NCBI GenBank assembly: GCA_007922195.1
Contig: ML681995.1
Location: 14,687,879-14,751,878, forward strand
DNA from: Podocnemis expansa
Lineage: Eukaryota; Chordata; Testudines; Podocnemididae
DNA: 64,000 nt
Reading direction: 5' to 3'
Shown here: positions 32,531 to 41,868 of the stretch, piece after piece
Position numbering within the stretch: the first letter of the stretch is position 1
How the letters are laid out: each line of letters opens with the position of its first letter
Position numbers and translations under genes: made by a program
The notes under the pieces: generated by a model
What the model was told of the DNA's origin: nothing
What the model saw: the letters and a program-made list of their open reading frames with translations, nothing else
The model's database searches: none

Positions 32531-34279
32531 GGAAAATGCTGAAGTTTCCAGTGCTACTGGCTCTGCTAGATGGGAACAATATCTATATTTTCATTTCTGT
32601 CCACAAAATTGAGGACGGGACCCCTTATTGCTCAGGGCCCTAGGCAGCCACCTGCTTCGCCTACCCCTAAAGCTGCCTCTGGGCTACACCTGATACGAGG
32701 CAATAAGGTATCATTTCTTGTTGACCCATTGTGGGAGTTAAATGGCTGTACTGCCTCGTGAGAAAGAGAGTCTCTCCTCATAAGGGATAGTAGGGATGTG
32801 AGTCGCACAAATGGCAACTTGTGTGAGGCACTGGGGCAGCTCAGGAGGATGAAGTTTAGTATCACAGTGAAATATTTTGATTTAGGAATGATGAAAGATG
32901 ATATTGTGACATTCTTAACCAAAAACTTTCCATTTTCAACTGAAAAATTTTAAGCTATCTCCCTGCTTCCTTTCTCCCTCCCTGAGTTTTTTTGGGTTAT
33001 CACTTTCTTGACCAAACGTTAGTTATGTGGGGGGGGGGCAAGGATTTCAGGAAAAACAGATATGTCTACTGGAAAAAGTCAGATATCCATTTTTCTGTCA
33101 AAAAACAGATGAGGCAGAAAACTTTTGAGCAACCCTATGTTGTTTCTGTCACAGAGGGGTATATAGATGAAGGGTGGGAGGCTTCTCATGGGATCTCCCT
33201 TTCTTTTGAATCCCTATGCAAGGCCAGGCACAATCTGGGTCATAGTGTTGATCTTTTCTATTTTCTAAATTATGATCTACATCATTTATTCACTTATTTG
33301 TGCATTGATTTAACATACTGCCTCTAGGGAGACAATGTTCTCCTTTGCCAAACATATGAAGGCACAGGTAGTATTTAATATAAGTAAATAATGGGTTCTC
33401 TGTTATTGCACGGTTATTTATATACCACAGAACACATTGTGGGCCCAATTCCCTAAAACCAGAACTTGAAAACAAACACTGAAAATCTAAAAATCAGTGT
33501 ATAAATCACCTTAAAAAGCAGGCTCATCCCTCTATAATTCTCTTGCAACTGCACATACCGACCAGATTCTCCCGACTGTCTTCCAGCTGGAAACGAGACC
33601 TCTTAAGGGAGGCTTCTATCTCCCTGCTATGTTTTGAATTATCATTGGAACTGCTGCTGATGCAAATGAGACAGCTTCCAAGCACAGGCATTAGCGTAAG
33701 TAAGTGGGAAAGATCCAAATTCCATAATCCTAAAAATAGGAACTCTGTGCCATTACATGCCCTCAGATATAGGAAGGGAACATCTTGTAAACCACAATGG
33801 GCATAGCTACAAGCCACTTCACTTGGAAAGCCAAGACTTCTGTATGTTAATGTTTTCAAACTTCTCTGTTTGACCCCTGGAATTTTCATCCTCCCAATAT
33901 AAAAACAAACATTTGTAGGACAGAATACATGAGAATGGCATAAATATTAGCATGCAATTGGGTACTTGGCCCCTTTTAAAATCACGTAACTATTTTTATT
34001 TTTTTTACATTTGGTCCTGCAAAGGCCTTCTCTAGGCCCTCCCCCCTCCCTCTCTGCTACTTTTGCTTTAATTTTCCTTTGGCTCCCAGTTTGGTTGTTG
34101 TGTTTAACATTGTTGACTTCTGTGCCAGATTTAGCTGATGTGAATAATTTAAGAATGTAACTTAAACTCTTGAAATTAAATTTAATTGTGTGTTCTAAAA
34201 TCTCTGGTATTTGAATTTTTAATTTAATAGGGAAAGGACAAAAAAAAGATGAAACCACGGTCAAGCCAAAAAAAGAGAC
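32531..34279. other. Unannotated sequence
   Basis: No gene or classifiable repeat supported. A G run occurs near 33032. Frames at 33524-33889 (121 codons, minus) and 32992-33327 (111 codons, plus) show no known domain. Confidence 0.4.
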
Positions 34280-34282
34280 TAC

Positions 34283-34685
34283 GGCTGTGTTCACACACAG
34301 GCATTATTTTGATACAAGTTGTGTCGAAACAACTTGTATCGAAATAATGCCTTATTTCGAAATAACTTAATTCGAATTAACAGTTTGTTAATTCGAATTA
34401 AGGAAAAAGCTCAAAGTGAAATAGCAGTTTCAGGCAACAGTTATTTTGAAACAAGTCACTATTGTTTCGAAACAACATGTTCGGACGGCGTTGTTTCGAA
34501 ACAATCATTTCGAAACAATGTTGTTTCGTCCCTACATGGGGTTTAAGTTGTTTCGAAACAATGCCGTTGTTTCGAAACAAGGGGTGCCATTATTTCGAAA
34601 CAACCATGCGTCGTGTGAACAGGGTATTTCTTATTTCGAAACAACCTCTGTTGTTTCGAAATAAGAGTGCTGTGTGAACACAGCC
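34283..34685. mobile_element. Palindrome-rich MITE (PIF/Harbinger-like), copy 3
   Basis: This 403-bp element has ends GGCTGTGTTCACAC at both termini (the right one reverse-complemented) and a perfect TAC duplication (34280-34282 and 34686-34688). A subterminal hairpin with 23-bp arms (34300-34322 and 34329-34351, one mismatch, 6-nt loop) sits next to the left end. Two TTAATTCGAATTAA-type palindromes and many GTTGTTTCGAAACAAC-type sites follow. Repetitive FRNN/SKQ peptides in its frames are only translations of the TTTCGAAACAA repeats. Confidence 0.9.
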
Positions 34686-34688
34686 TAC

Positions 34689-35199
34689 AAATCCAGTGTT
34701 TTCAGCACAGCATATTCAGCACAGCAGGCCGAAAAGCAGCACAATTGATTCTGATCTTTTGCCAAGATCAAATGTGATAGAAAATATATGAACAAATATC
34801 CAAAAATTCTATGCAAAATATTTTATCTGCAGGTCAATGGTTTAAAGAGAACATTTCCTGGAGGAGATGTTTAGCAGTCTTGTTAGTAGTGCTGAAGCTG
34901 TATCTGTTGTCTTTAAATATAATTTTAAATTAAAGGTCATTGTAGATGCTCAGAATGGTTTATGTAGTATATGTGGTTATTCTAGTGCCCATGCTTTTTA
35001 ACTCAGAAAATGCATGTTCTGAAAGATTTAACAACAAAGAGCCCTTAAACTGAAGCCAGTGTGGCCTAGTAGTATACCACAGCTACCATGTTTTATATTT
35101 TCACAATTTACGTACCTGAAATTAACAGTAGGCAAAGTAGAATGTAGGCTACAGAGGTTATAGGCATCCCCCAGAAATATTGTCTTAGTGTGAGGTAAC
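34689..35199. other. Unannotated AT-rich sequence
   Basis: No recognised feature. Confidence 0.4.
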
Positions 35200-35212
35200 A
35201 TAAAATAATTAG

Positions 35213-35353
35213 ATACAAGAGGTAACCATGTTAGTCTAGTTCAGTAAAACAAACAAACAAGGAGTTCTGTGACACATAAAGACTAACAAATTTATTTTTT
35301 GCATGAACTTATGTTGGAAAAAAATCTCCCACAAAAGCTCATGCGAAAAATAA
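35213..35353. mobile_element. Inverted Penelope-like insertion with 13-bp target duplication
   Basis: The left part (about 35213-35320) is the PLE tail on the minus strand, with landmarks GTTAGTCTAGTTCAG and CAAGGAGTTCTGTG. The right part (about 35325-35353) is the same tail in plus orientation (CCCACAAAAGCTCATG), cut short after AAATAAAT. The whole 141-bp insert is bounded by a perfect 13-bp repeat ATAAAATAATTAG at 35200-35212 and 35354-35366. It is therefore a single insertion event with both orientations inside. Confidence 0.9.
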
Positions 35354-35366
35354 ATAAAATAATTAG

Positions 35367-36826
35367 CTACCTATTTTTTTTTCCTGCCTCTCTTGGGTGC
35401 TCTGATATAGCCTAGCAGTGATCAGAAATATAGTCTCCAAGGGAAGGGTGTGTAGGAATGTGCTGGCTCTAGGAATGAAATTAACATGCTGGAAATGCTT
35501 ATTCATTGCTGCTAAAAAGTCACTCCCACTCATGCTGCCTTGTGCAGTCAGTGGGTCATTGGCAGGTTAGCAACAGGGCAGGTACTTGGGTGCTTCATTC
35601 AGTACCTTAATAAACAGAAGATGTGTGAAGTTTATTACTGTCTTTAAAGTTTTCATTACGGCAAAATAACTATTAAAATATCTGGTACACTGACTTTTTT
35701 TTTGTGTGTTTACAAGGACATGTCAGTTGACCTCATGAGTTAACAATAAATAATATCGAAAGATAGAAAATATGTGCATACCACACTTCTCTCCCCTTCT
35801 GTATGCCTTGATAAAAACAATCGATACATTCTACAAGATAATTATGAGCTAGATTCTGGGTTTTGCTGATGGAAGCAAGCTATGAGGCATGCCAGAAGGG
35901 TGAAACTCAGCCAGTATTCCCAAGGAAAAAAAACAGGATAGTTGGTTTATTTATTTAGTTGTTTGTTTGTTTGTTTGTCTGTCAGTGAAACCATCTCTAA
36001 GATGTGGGATAGCACTGGATCTATTTGTCCACTCATTCTAATATGCTGAGTTCTCAGAAATATTTGTATTACTTCCAGATCAGAAACTTTCACCACACAA
36101 AGCTACTACAGGCCTGAATGGCAAAGGTAATCCAGATGTACTATTTTCACAGATCCGTGCTTCGTATAAGAAAGAGATTGGGATGGGCTATAGCATTCTT
36201 TTTTCGTCTCCTCCTGATGGTGAGAGATCGTATGTGAGGCTCAGTGAGAGATCTGTTTCTGTGAGTTAAAAAAAAAAACCCCAAAACAAAAAACCAAGCA
36301 CTTGATTCTTTGAAATGATGATCTGCCTAACATTAAAAACCCAGAACTACTAACACAATACTTCCTTGTCCTGATTTGTGGATGAAGTGGAAAAAAATAG
36401 CAATAGAAACAGAGAGGAGAGCAATCTATTTGTAAACTGTATCGATTTAGCTATCAAGGCCATTGTAACGTTATAACATTGGAGGAAGAGATTAAAGGCT
36501 GTGTTTGGCTAAAGCTGTGCTAAAGAGAGTTGCAGTGAGCTGGGTCACCGGCCTCAGTGAAACGAGAAACTTTCAGCACCGTGCAGAGAGACAGCATTCA
36601 GAGGACTGGACTGAGCACTCTGTATTCCCACAGATGAAAACAGAGCATCATTTTCAGGAAGTTGCTTGCACTCAAAAACCTTGTGGGATCAGGTAAATAT
36701 AAACTAACAAAAAAAAAATAACAGCACACATAGATGCTTAATTTAAAAAATGCAACCTCTGTTCGAGCTTACATTTAGTATAGAATCAGCTTACATTTAG
36801 TCTAGAACCTTCTTTAAAGTAAAGTC
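35367..36826. other. Unannotated sequence
   Basis: No gene supported. A GTTT-rich microsatellite lies at about 35948-35984. A duplicated 22-bp unit containing AGCTTACATTTAGT occurs at about 36768-36809. A stretch ending in CAG|GTAAAT near 36692 resembles a splice donor, but there is no partner evidence. Confidence 0.4.
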
Positions 36827-36829
36827 ATA

Positions 36830-37307
36830 GGTATGTCCACATGTAGATGCTTATTTCAAAATAAGTTAATTAGACATAAGTTAATTTGAAATAAAATCGT
36901 TATTTCGAATTCACTTAAATTGAAATAAGCAAAAACCTCAAATCAAAATAGCAAGTCTGGACACAAGGCTTGCTATTTCAAATTAGGAGAAGGGCAGCAT
37001 GGGAGGTGTGGCAACATGGCCCCCTGGCAGAGCCATGTTGCTAGCCAATACATAGAAAAAGGAAGGCACCCTGAGAAGGAGAAGGGCAAAAATGTTAAAT
37101 CGAAATAATGGTTATTTCAAAATAACACATCCAAACAGAGTTAATTGCTATTTCAATTTCAACCTAGGTTTTACTATTTTGAAATAAGGTTGGTTATTTT
37201 GAAATGACGGGGCTCATCATTTCGAAATAATGAAATGTCATTCGGACATGACAACTTCTAAATCAAAACAAGTCATTTCGATTTAAAAGCATCATGTGGA
37301 CATAGCC
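36830..37307. mobile_element. Palindrome-rich MITE (478 bp) with ATA target duplication
   Basis: The ends are GGTATGTCCACATG and, reverse-complemented, GGCTATGTCCACATG. A perfect ATA flanks both sides (36827-36829 and 37308-37310). The interior is rich in TTATTTCAAATAA and TCATTTCGAAATAA type palindromes. Its TIRs match the 30299 element better than the 27567 and 34283 elements, so two subfamilies are present. No coding capacity. Confidence 0.87.
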
Positions 37308-37350
37308 ATAGATAGCAGGAAAACAAGAGTAAAACATTATGTCTGTTCCA

Positions 37351-37576
37351 AAAAAACCAAACAAGGAATCCTGTGGCACTTTTAAAGACTAACAAATTTA
37401 TTTATTGCATGAGCTTGCATGGGAGAAAATCCCACTTGATCAAAGCGTCTGCCAAAGTAGGATTTTCTCCCATGAAAGCTCATGCAATAAATGTATTTGT
37501 TAGTCTTTAAAAGTGCCAAAAGACCCCCTGTTTGTTTTCCTAAAGAAAACTAACATGACTACCCCTTTGGAACATT
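37351..37576. mobile_element. Inverted Penelope-like insertion with 8-bp target duplication
   Basis: The left half (37351 to about 37440) is the PLE tail on the minus strand and the right half (about 37450-37576) is the same tail on the plus strand. Their inner ends meet at the conserved GGGAGAAAATCCCACTT segment. The outer ends face away from each other. TCTGTTCC occurs on both sides (37343-37350 and 37577-37584). It lies only 36 bp from the MITE that ends at 37307. Confidence 0.9.
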
Positions 37577-37584
37577 TCTGTTCC

Positions 37585-38018
37585 AAGTGTCTTTGTCAGG
37601 AATCTTAACCAAAGGACTAAACTCCACACTCTTCTTTTTACTGCTTTGCTATCTTTTGAATAAAATTTTTCATTGGTGGTTGTCAAATGCAGATAAAATG
37701 CAGGTAGGAGTGGGCTTTGTCAACTTTTGTTCTTGACTATTTCTATTGGCCCATCATTACACTACCACAGTCAGGGATCAGGCCCAATTTAGCTAGGCTC
37801 TATACATCTGTGCAGTTAAACAGACCATTAGCATCCTAGTGGTTAGACTTTTTGTACTGAATTCTTTTTTCTACTTTATCTGGATTTAATAAACTCAGGA
37901 AGAGATGGGTCTGGTGAATCTGACACATGCAGTGATGAACTCATGAATCTGAACCAAAAAAACCTACAGGTTAAGCCCACCAATGATTATAGATCCCAAG
38001 GTATGAAGCAAGAATTTT
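37585..38018. other. Unannotated sequence
   Basis: No recognised feature. Confidence 0.4.
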
Positions 38019-38232
38019 GATAATCTCTTCTGATTTCTTGTACAACCCAGGAACTTCTACATAATAATTCCTAGAACAGGTCTCTTTGGAAAAAAAGAAC
38101 AATTTTGATGTAAAAGCTGTCAGAGATAAAGAATCCACCACAACCCCTTTGTAAATTATTCCAGTAATTAATTACTCCCTCAGTAAAACATTTGTGCCTT
38201 ACTTCCAGTCTGAATTTGTCTAACTGGTAGAG
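38019..38232 (-). mobile_element. CR1 LINE 3' fragment
   Basis: Reads as the reverse complement of a CR1 3' region. Landmarks are TAATTCCTAGAACAGGTCTC, AGAGATAAAGAATCCACCAC and TTCCAGTCTGAATTTGTCTA. The order matches a CR1 subfamily in which this region encodes the end of the ORF2 reverse transcriptase. Decayed and truncated; a MITE begins about 20 bp to its right. Confidence 0.75.
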
Positions 38233-38251
38233 GGGAAGAGGGAGACATTAT

Positions 38252-38704
38252 GGGTATGTCTATACTTAATTATTTTGAAATAAGGAGGCATATTTCAAAA
38301 TAACTTTTTTTCCTGTCCACGCAGGCATTTTTTTATTTTGAATTAAGCATTTCCTTATTTCAAAATAACAAAGTGCTATTTTGAAATCTGCTTTTATTTT
38401 GTAATAGTGCTTAAATCAAAATTTTTAGTTTGAAATAAGTCATTCTAAGCTATGGAATAGGCATATTTCAAAATAATGGCACTATTCTTTTGCCTTCCTT
38501 CCCCTTTTTCAAATTAGAGAGTCTAGTGAAGACTATCTATTTCAAAATAACAGCTCCTATCTTATTTCAAATTTGAGAGTCTTCTTTGGACTTCTAATTT
38601 GAAATAGTAAATTTGAAATAGAACTAACTCAAAATAGTTATTTAGAATTAAAATCAAAGTAGTTATTTTGAAATAACTTTCGAATTAATTTTATAAGTGT
38701 AGCC
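38252..38704. mobile_element. Palindrome-rich MITE (453 bp) with TAT target duplication
   Basis: The ends are GGGTATGTCTATACTT and, reverse-complemented, GGCTACACTT. A TAT trinucleotide flanks both sides (38249-38251 and 38705-38707). The interior is composed of TTATTTCAAATAA-type units, more AT-rich and more decayed than the 27567 and 34283 elements. No coding frame. Confidence 0.78.
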
Positions 38705-38707
38705 TAT

Positions 38708-39071
38708 GTGAAATACAGGTAAGTATCATGAGTGAGAATTCATTTATACATAATGTATTTAATACCAATAGCCCTTTATTTTTACTTGTAAATTAGGTAT
38801 GAACCAATCAGAATGTTTCTGAAGTTGTTTATTATCTGAACTGGCTGGGAGTTTGTGAATGTATTAGAGCTCTGAATTACTCATCAAAATCAATCTATTA
38901 GTTGAGACTTAAAATACAATGTTTGAGGCAAAATTCATAGCATTATTTCTGTTCCCTAACTTCATAGTATAACCTTTATAAACTGTGTTTCCACTCACAA
39001 GTTTTGTGGGGATATTTAATTCTTGATATAATGAATTTTACCTTTAGATTTGAAATGTACTTTCTGCAAAT
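38708..39071. other. Unannotated AT-rich sequence
   Basis: No recognised feature. Confidence 0.4.
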
Positions 39072-39176
39072 GTGGGCCCTTATCCATGAAAGCACTTAAA
39101 ATATTTGCTTAATTTTAAGCACATGAATAGTCTTACTGATTCAAAGTTAAGCATGTGCTTAAGTTTTCTGCTGCTA
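39072..39176. repeat. Ancient palindromic repeat fragment
   Basis: AAGCACTTAAAATATTTGCTTAATTTTAAGCACATGAATAG-type sequence, followed by AGTTAAGCATGTGCTTAAG, folds on itself. It resembles a widespread old amniote palindromic element that I know from turtle and bird sequence as AAGCACATGCTTAA repeats. Strongly decayed; class not determined. Confidence 0.45.
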
Positions 39177-39204
39177 GGGCAAACCAAAAGTAACAAAAGA
39201 ATAT

Positions 39205-39264
39205 GTACCTGTAACACTTCTGCCAGGGAGAGATGTCAGAACAAGGGCTGGGTTCTATATCTAG
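39205..39264. repeat. Unclassified interspersed repeat, copy 1, left part
   Basis: GCCAGGGAGAGATG followed by CAAGGGCTGGGTTCTATATC matches 60640-60682. The repeat is interrupted here by a MITE (39265-39660) and resumes at 39661. Confidence 0.8.
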
Positions 39265-39660
39265 GGGTGTGTTGACACTTACAACAGAATTTGAATTGAT
39301 GACTATGAATTCAAATTCTGTTACGACCCTCAACATGCCCACTTTCATCAATTCGAAGTGAGGTGCTCCTCACTTTGCACTGATGAAAGCTGACATTGAA
39401 TTCATCAAACCTCATTTGACATCAAAGTCAGGGTCGATTCGAACCCAGGATCCAGGGTGCTTTGTCAACGGGTGGCCAGCCGGGCAGAGGCTGCCCTCTG
39501 GGGTCTCTTCCTGGTGGTCAGCTCCCTAGGAAGAAGGCTGCCCTCCCCCCTTTGCAGGGGAAACTTCCCCTGCTAGGCTCTGGCAGTCTGAGCCTGGCAT
39601 GGGGTAAAGCATCTCTTTCCCAGCTGTAGTCGAATTAACAGGCCAAGTGTAGGTATAGCC
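39265..39660. mobile_element. MITE (396 bp) inserted in an unclassified repeat
   Basis: The ends are GGGTGTGTTGACACTT and, reverse-complemented, GGCTATACCTACACTT. The flanks are TAG (39262-39264) and TAA (39661-39663). The related repeat at 60640-60690 has the same sequence with no insert, with TATCTAGCAGTTTCC at the junction. This directly shows that 39265-39660 is an insertion and that a 3-bp TAG target was duplicated. The interior has AATTCAAATTC palindromes on the left and a GC-rich part on the right. Confidence 0.9.
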
Positions 39661-40430
39661 TAAGGGTTTCCAAATAATGTTACAGCATCAACCAGCTTGA
39701 GCCCCTCCACAGTTTTCTGGGTGATCATGCACTGTTCCCCGGGCACCCCAAAGGGGAATGCTTCCCCTCTTGCAAGCAAGGATCTGAGTGTAATATACAG
39801 AACTTTTAATAGTAGTAAAAACAGAATGCAGAAGGCCAAATAACAGAATCAGTGCAGACCAGGTTCCCAACATGATTCCACACAGCAGAACAGACCATGC
39901 AAACTCAATAGTAAAACCAGCACTGATTTGGAGAATCATTGAAGAACAGGTTCCCAGCATGATCCCACACAGCATAACAGACCATGTTAACTCAATAGCA
40001 AAACCATCACTGATCTGGAAAATCAGTGCAGAACAGGGCTCCCAAGAAACCCCAGGGTATGTAGGGAATGTTTTTCATGCCAGCTGTCCACTGCTGCCAC
40101 TCATTGGTCACTCACTCCATCAACCTGCACCATCCACTGGCTCCGCCCACCGTCTGCCAGCTCTGCCCACTGGTCACTCATGCTGTCCAGTCCTCTGCTG
40201 GCCGCTTACACCGTCTGATGGCTCTGCCCACTGTCCATCAGCTCTGCCCACTGGTCACTTGTGCTGTCCAGCCATCCGCTGGCTGCTCTTCAGTGATTTC
40301 AGCTCAGAGAGAGGGTTTCCTCTCTGTGATTTCAGCTCTTAAACCCAGTAACTGTAAACAGCTTCTCACATTAAAATAACAAAGAAAGGCTTCACAAGAA
40401 GCCTAGTCATCCATCTATCCTTTCACAGTA
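39661..40430. repeat. Unclassified interspersed repeat, copy 1, right part
   Basis: Aligns in blocks with 60684-61225: TTTCCAAATAATGTTACA, CAGCTTGAGCCCC, GAGTGTAATATACAGAAC and TTCAGTGATTTCAGCTC. It carries an 87-bp tandem duplication (39861-40034) that the other copy lacks, then imperfect GGCTCTGCCCAC units at about 40135-40275. TCAGTGATTTCAGCTC occurs in both copies. It could be a solo LTR, but I cannot demonstrate TG...CA ends or a target duplication. Confidence 0.65.
39861..40034 (+). repeat. Tandem repeat, two 87-bp units
   Basis: Unit 1 39861-39947 and unit 2 39948-40034, each starting AGGTTCCCA-CATGAT and each ending in ATCA(T/G)TG(A/C)AGAAC. A third start, AGGGCTCCCA, follows at 40035. 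The related repeat at 60676-60900 has a single unit at this place. Confidence 0.9.
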
Positions 40431-40604
40431 GGGGGTGAAACAGTACCTCAGGCGTAGCTCAGATGAGCTAATGCTACCTCCCTGCCCATTTCATAACCTC
40501 ACCAGGCTAAAAGAGGGGGATGGCTCCATTTTTCAGCTCATTCTTTTTACTAATGGTAACCTAAACAGAGTTTGAATAATCAAGAGAGTGGCATATTACA
40601 AAAG

Positions 40605-40882
40605 ACAAGTTCCAAAGGGGGGCCGTGTTAGTCTAGTAAAGGAAAAAAAGCAAGGAGTCTCGTGGCACTTAAAGACTAACAGATTTATTTATTGCATGAG
40701 CTTTCGTGGGAGAATATTCCACTTCGTCAGACACTTTCAAGAGGGAGAATTTACAGAATTGGATGAAAATAAATGCAGGGGAGTATAAGGCATGGGATCA
40801 GGTCATACTGCAACAGCAAATCAGAGCATTTGTAAGGATTCAGACTTTAGGAAACAGCTCACGGAGGGTGAGTGAAGTCAAA
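40605..40882 (-). mobile_element. Penelope-like element 3' UTR and tail
   Basis: This is the non-coding 3' end of the most complete PLE copy in the window. On the minus strand it follows directly after the endonuclease frame. It contains the CCCACGAAAGCTCATGCAAT block, ATAAATCTGTTAGTC, a short A/T-rich linker and the terminal ACTAACACGGCC segment. The many short PLE fragments across the window all derive from this end, which fits 5' truncation during target-primed reverse transcription. Confidence 0.9.
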
Positions 40883-41460
40883 TTACCTGTTATGATGTGA
40901 AAAGAATCCGTAGTCATGATTCAGCCCTGCTTTCACACAATTTAATTTGCATAGGAATTCGATTTCGGCTGTTTCTCTTTGAAGTCTTGATGTCCCATTG
41001 ATTTTCTTGATGGCCATCATTAACAAGTCATCAATGGAGTGATTAGGAAGATGGAAGTGCTCAGCAACTGTTTTTTTTTTGTGTGTGTTATGATTTCTGA
41101 TGTCAGTTTTATGAGCATTAAGCCTTCTCCATAGGGTCTGTCCTATTTGTCCAATGTATAATGTGTGGGGGCATTTCCAGTGCATGATGGCATAAATCAC
41201 ATTAGTGGATGAGCAGGTGAAGGACCCTTTGATGGAGTAGCTGGCTTGATTAGGTCCTATGATGGTGTCTTTTATGCAGATATGTAGATAGAGTTGGCAG
41301 CGTGGTTTGTTGCAGGGAAATGTTCCTGCTTTAATGTTTCTGTTGTTAGGTCTGTAGTTGCAGGTGAGTATCTGTTTAAGGTTTGGGGGTTGTCTGTAGG
41401 TGAGGAGAGGTCTGGCTCCCAAGGCTAGAGAGAGTGAGGGGTCATTTTTTAAAATAGGCT
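40883..41460 (-). pseudogene. Penelope-like element GIY-YIG endonuclease domain (C-terminal part of ORF)
   Basis: The C-terminal region of a PLE polyprotein that would cut target DNA for retrotransposition. The minus-strand frame is open for 179 codons from 41422 to 40883. It shows a Cys-containing linker (PCNKPRCQ) typical of Neptune-type PLEs, then the endonuclease core: NVIYAI, LYIGQIGQTLWRRLNAH (YIG motif with the R...H pair), and a downstream ETAEIEF stretch that carries the expected Glu. A Cys of the linker is replaced by Tyr and another expected Cys by His. An in-frame TAG at 41459-41461 separates it from the upstream coding part. Inactive copy. Confidence 0.88.
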
Positions 41461-41835
41461 AGAGGTCCTTAATGATCTGTTTTAGAGGTCTGACTTGAGG
41501 GTTGTATGTGGTGACCAGTGGTGTTTTTTGTTTTCTTTTTTGGGCCTTTCCTGTAGTAGCTGACTGCAGGGTACCCGTCCGGCCTTGTCAATCTGTTTCT
41601 TCACTTCTCCAGGTGGGTACTGTAGTTTTAAGAAAGCTTGATAGAGATCCGGAAGATGTCTGTCTCTGTCTAAGGGATCAGACCAAATGCGGTACCAGTA
41701 TTTTATGTTTTTGTTCAGTAGCATTACAGATATTGACAGATTTGTGATCAAATCAACCCAAATACCATTATCCATAGTGCCCTGCACCCATAGTGAGACT
41801 ATGCTAATATGCTCTTTGTGCTCATGCAAATACAA
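41461..41835 (-). pseudogene. Penelope-like element coding remnant upstream of endonuclease
   Basis: The minus-strand frame 41835-41482 includes FLKLQYPPGEVKKQIDKAG and LLQERPKKENKK, which I recognise as the linker between the reverse transcriptase and GIY-YIG domains of vertebrate PLEs. A frameshift near 41522, in a T-rich run, puts the next part in another frame. The reverse transcriptase itself is absent, so the copy is 5'-truncated. The exact 5' boundary, somewhere around 41700-41870, is uncertain. Confidence 0.75.
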
Positions 41836-41854
41836 AACCTATGCAGGTTAGTCG

Positions 41855-41868
41855 CCCCCCCCCCCCCC
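41855..41868 (+). repeat. Poly-C tract
   Basis: Fourteen consecutive C just beyond the 5' side of the PLE remnant. Confidence 0.92.

Noticed and set aside
34319..34677. Repeated FRNN and SKQ peptides suggesting a repeat protein
   Set aside because: They are translations of the TTTCGAAACAA palindromes in a MITE, in several frames at once.
36450..36692. Possible exon ending in CAG followed by GTAAAT
   Set aside because: The donor-like site is isolated; the 63-codon frame has no known homology that I can recall, and no acceptor or partner exon is evident. RNA data would decide.
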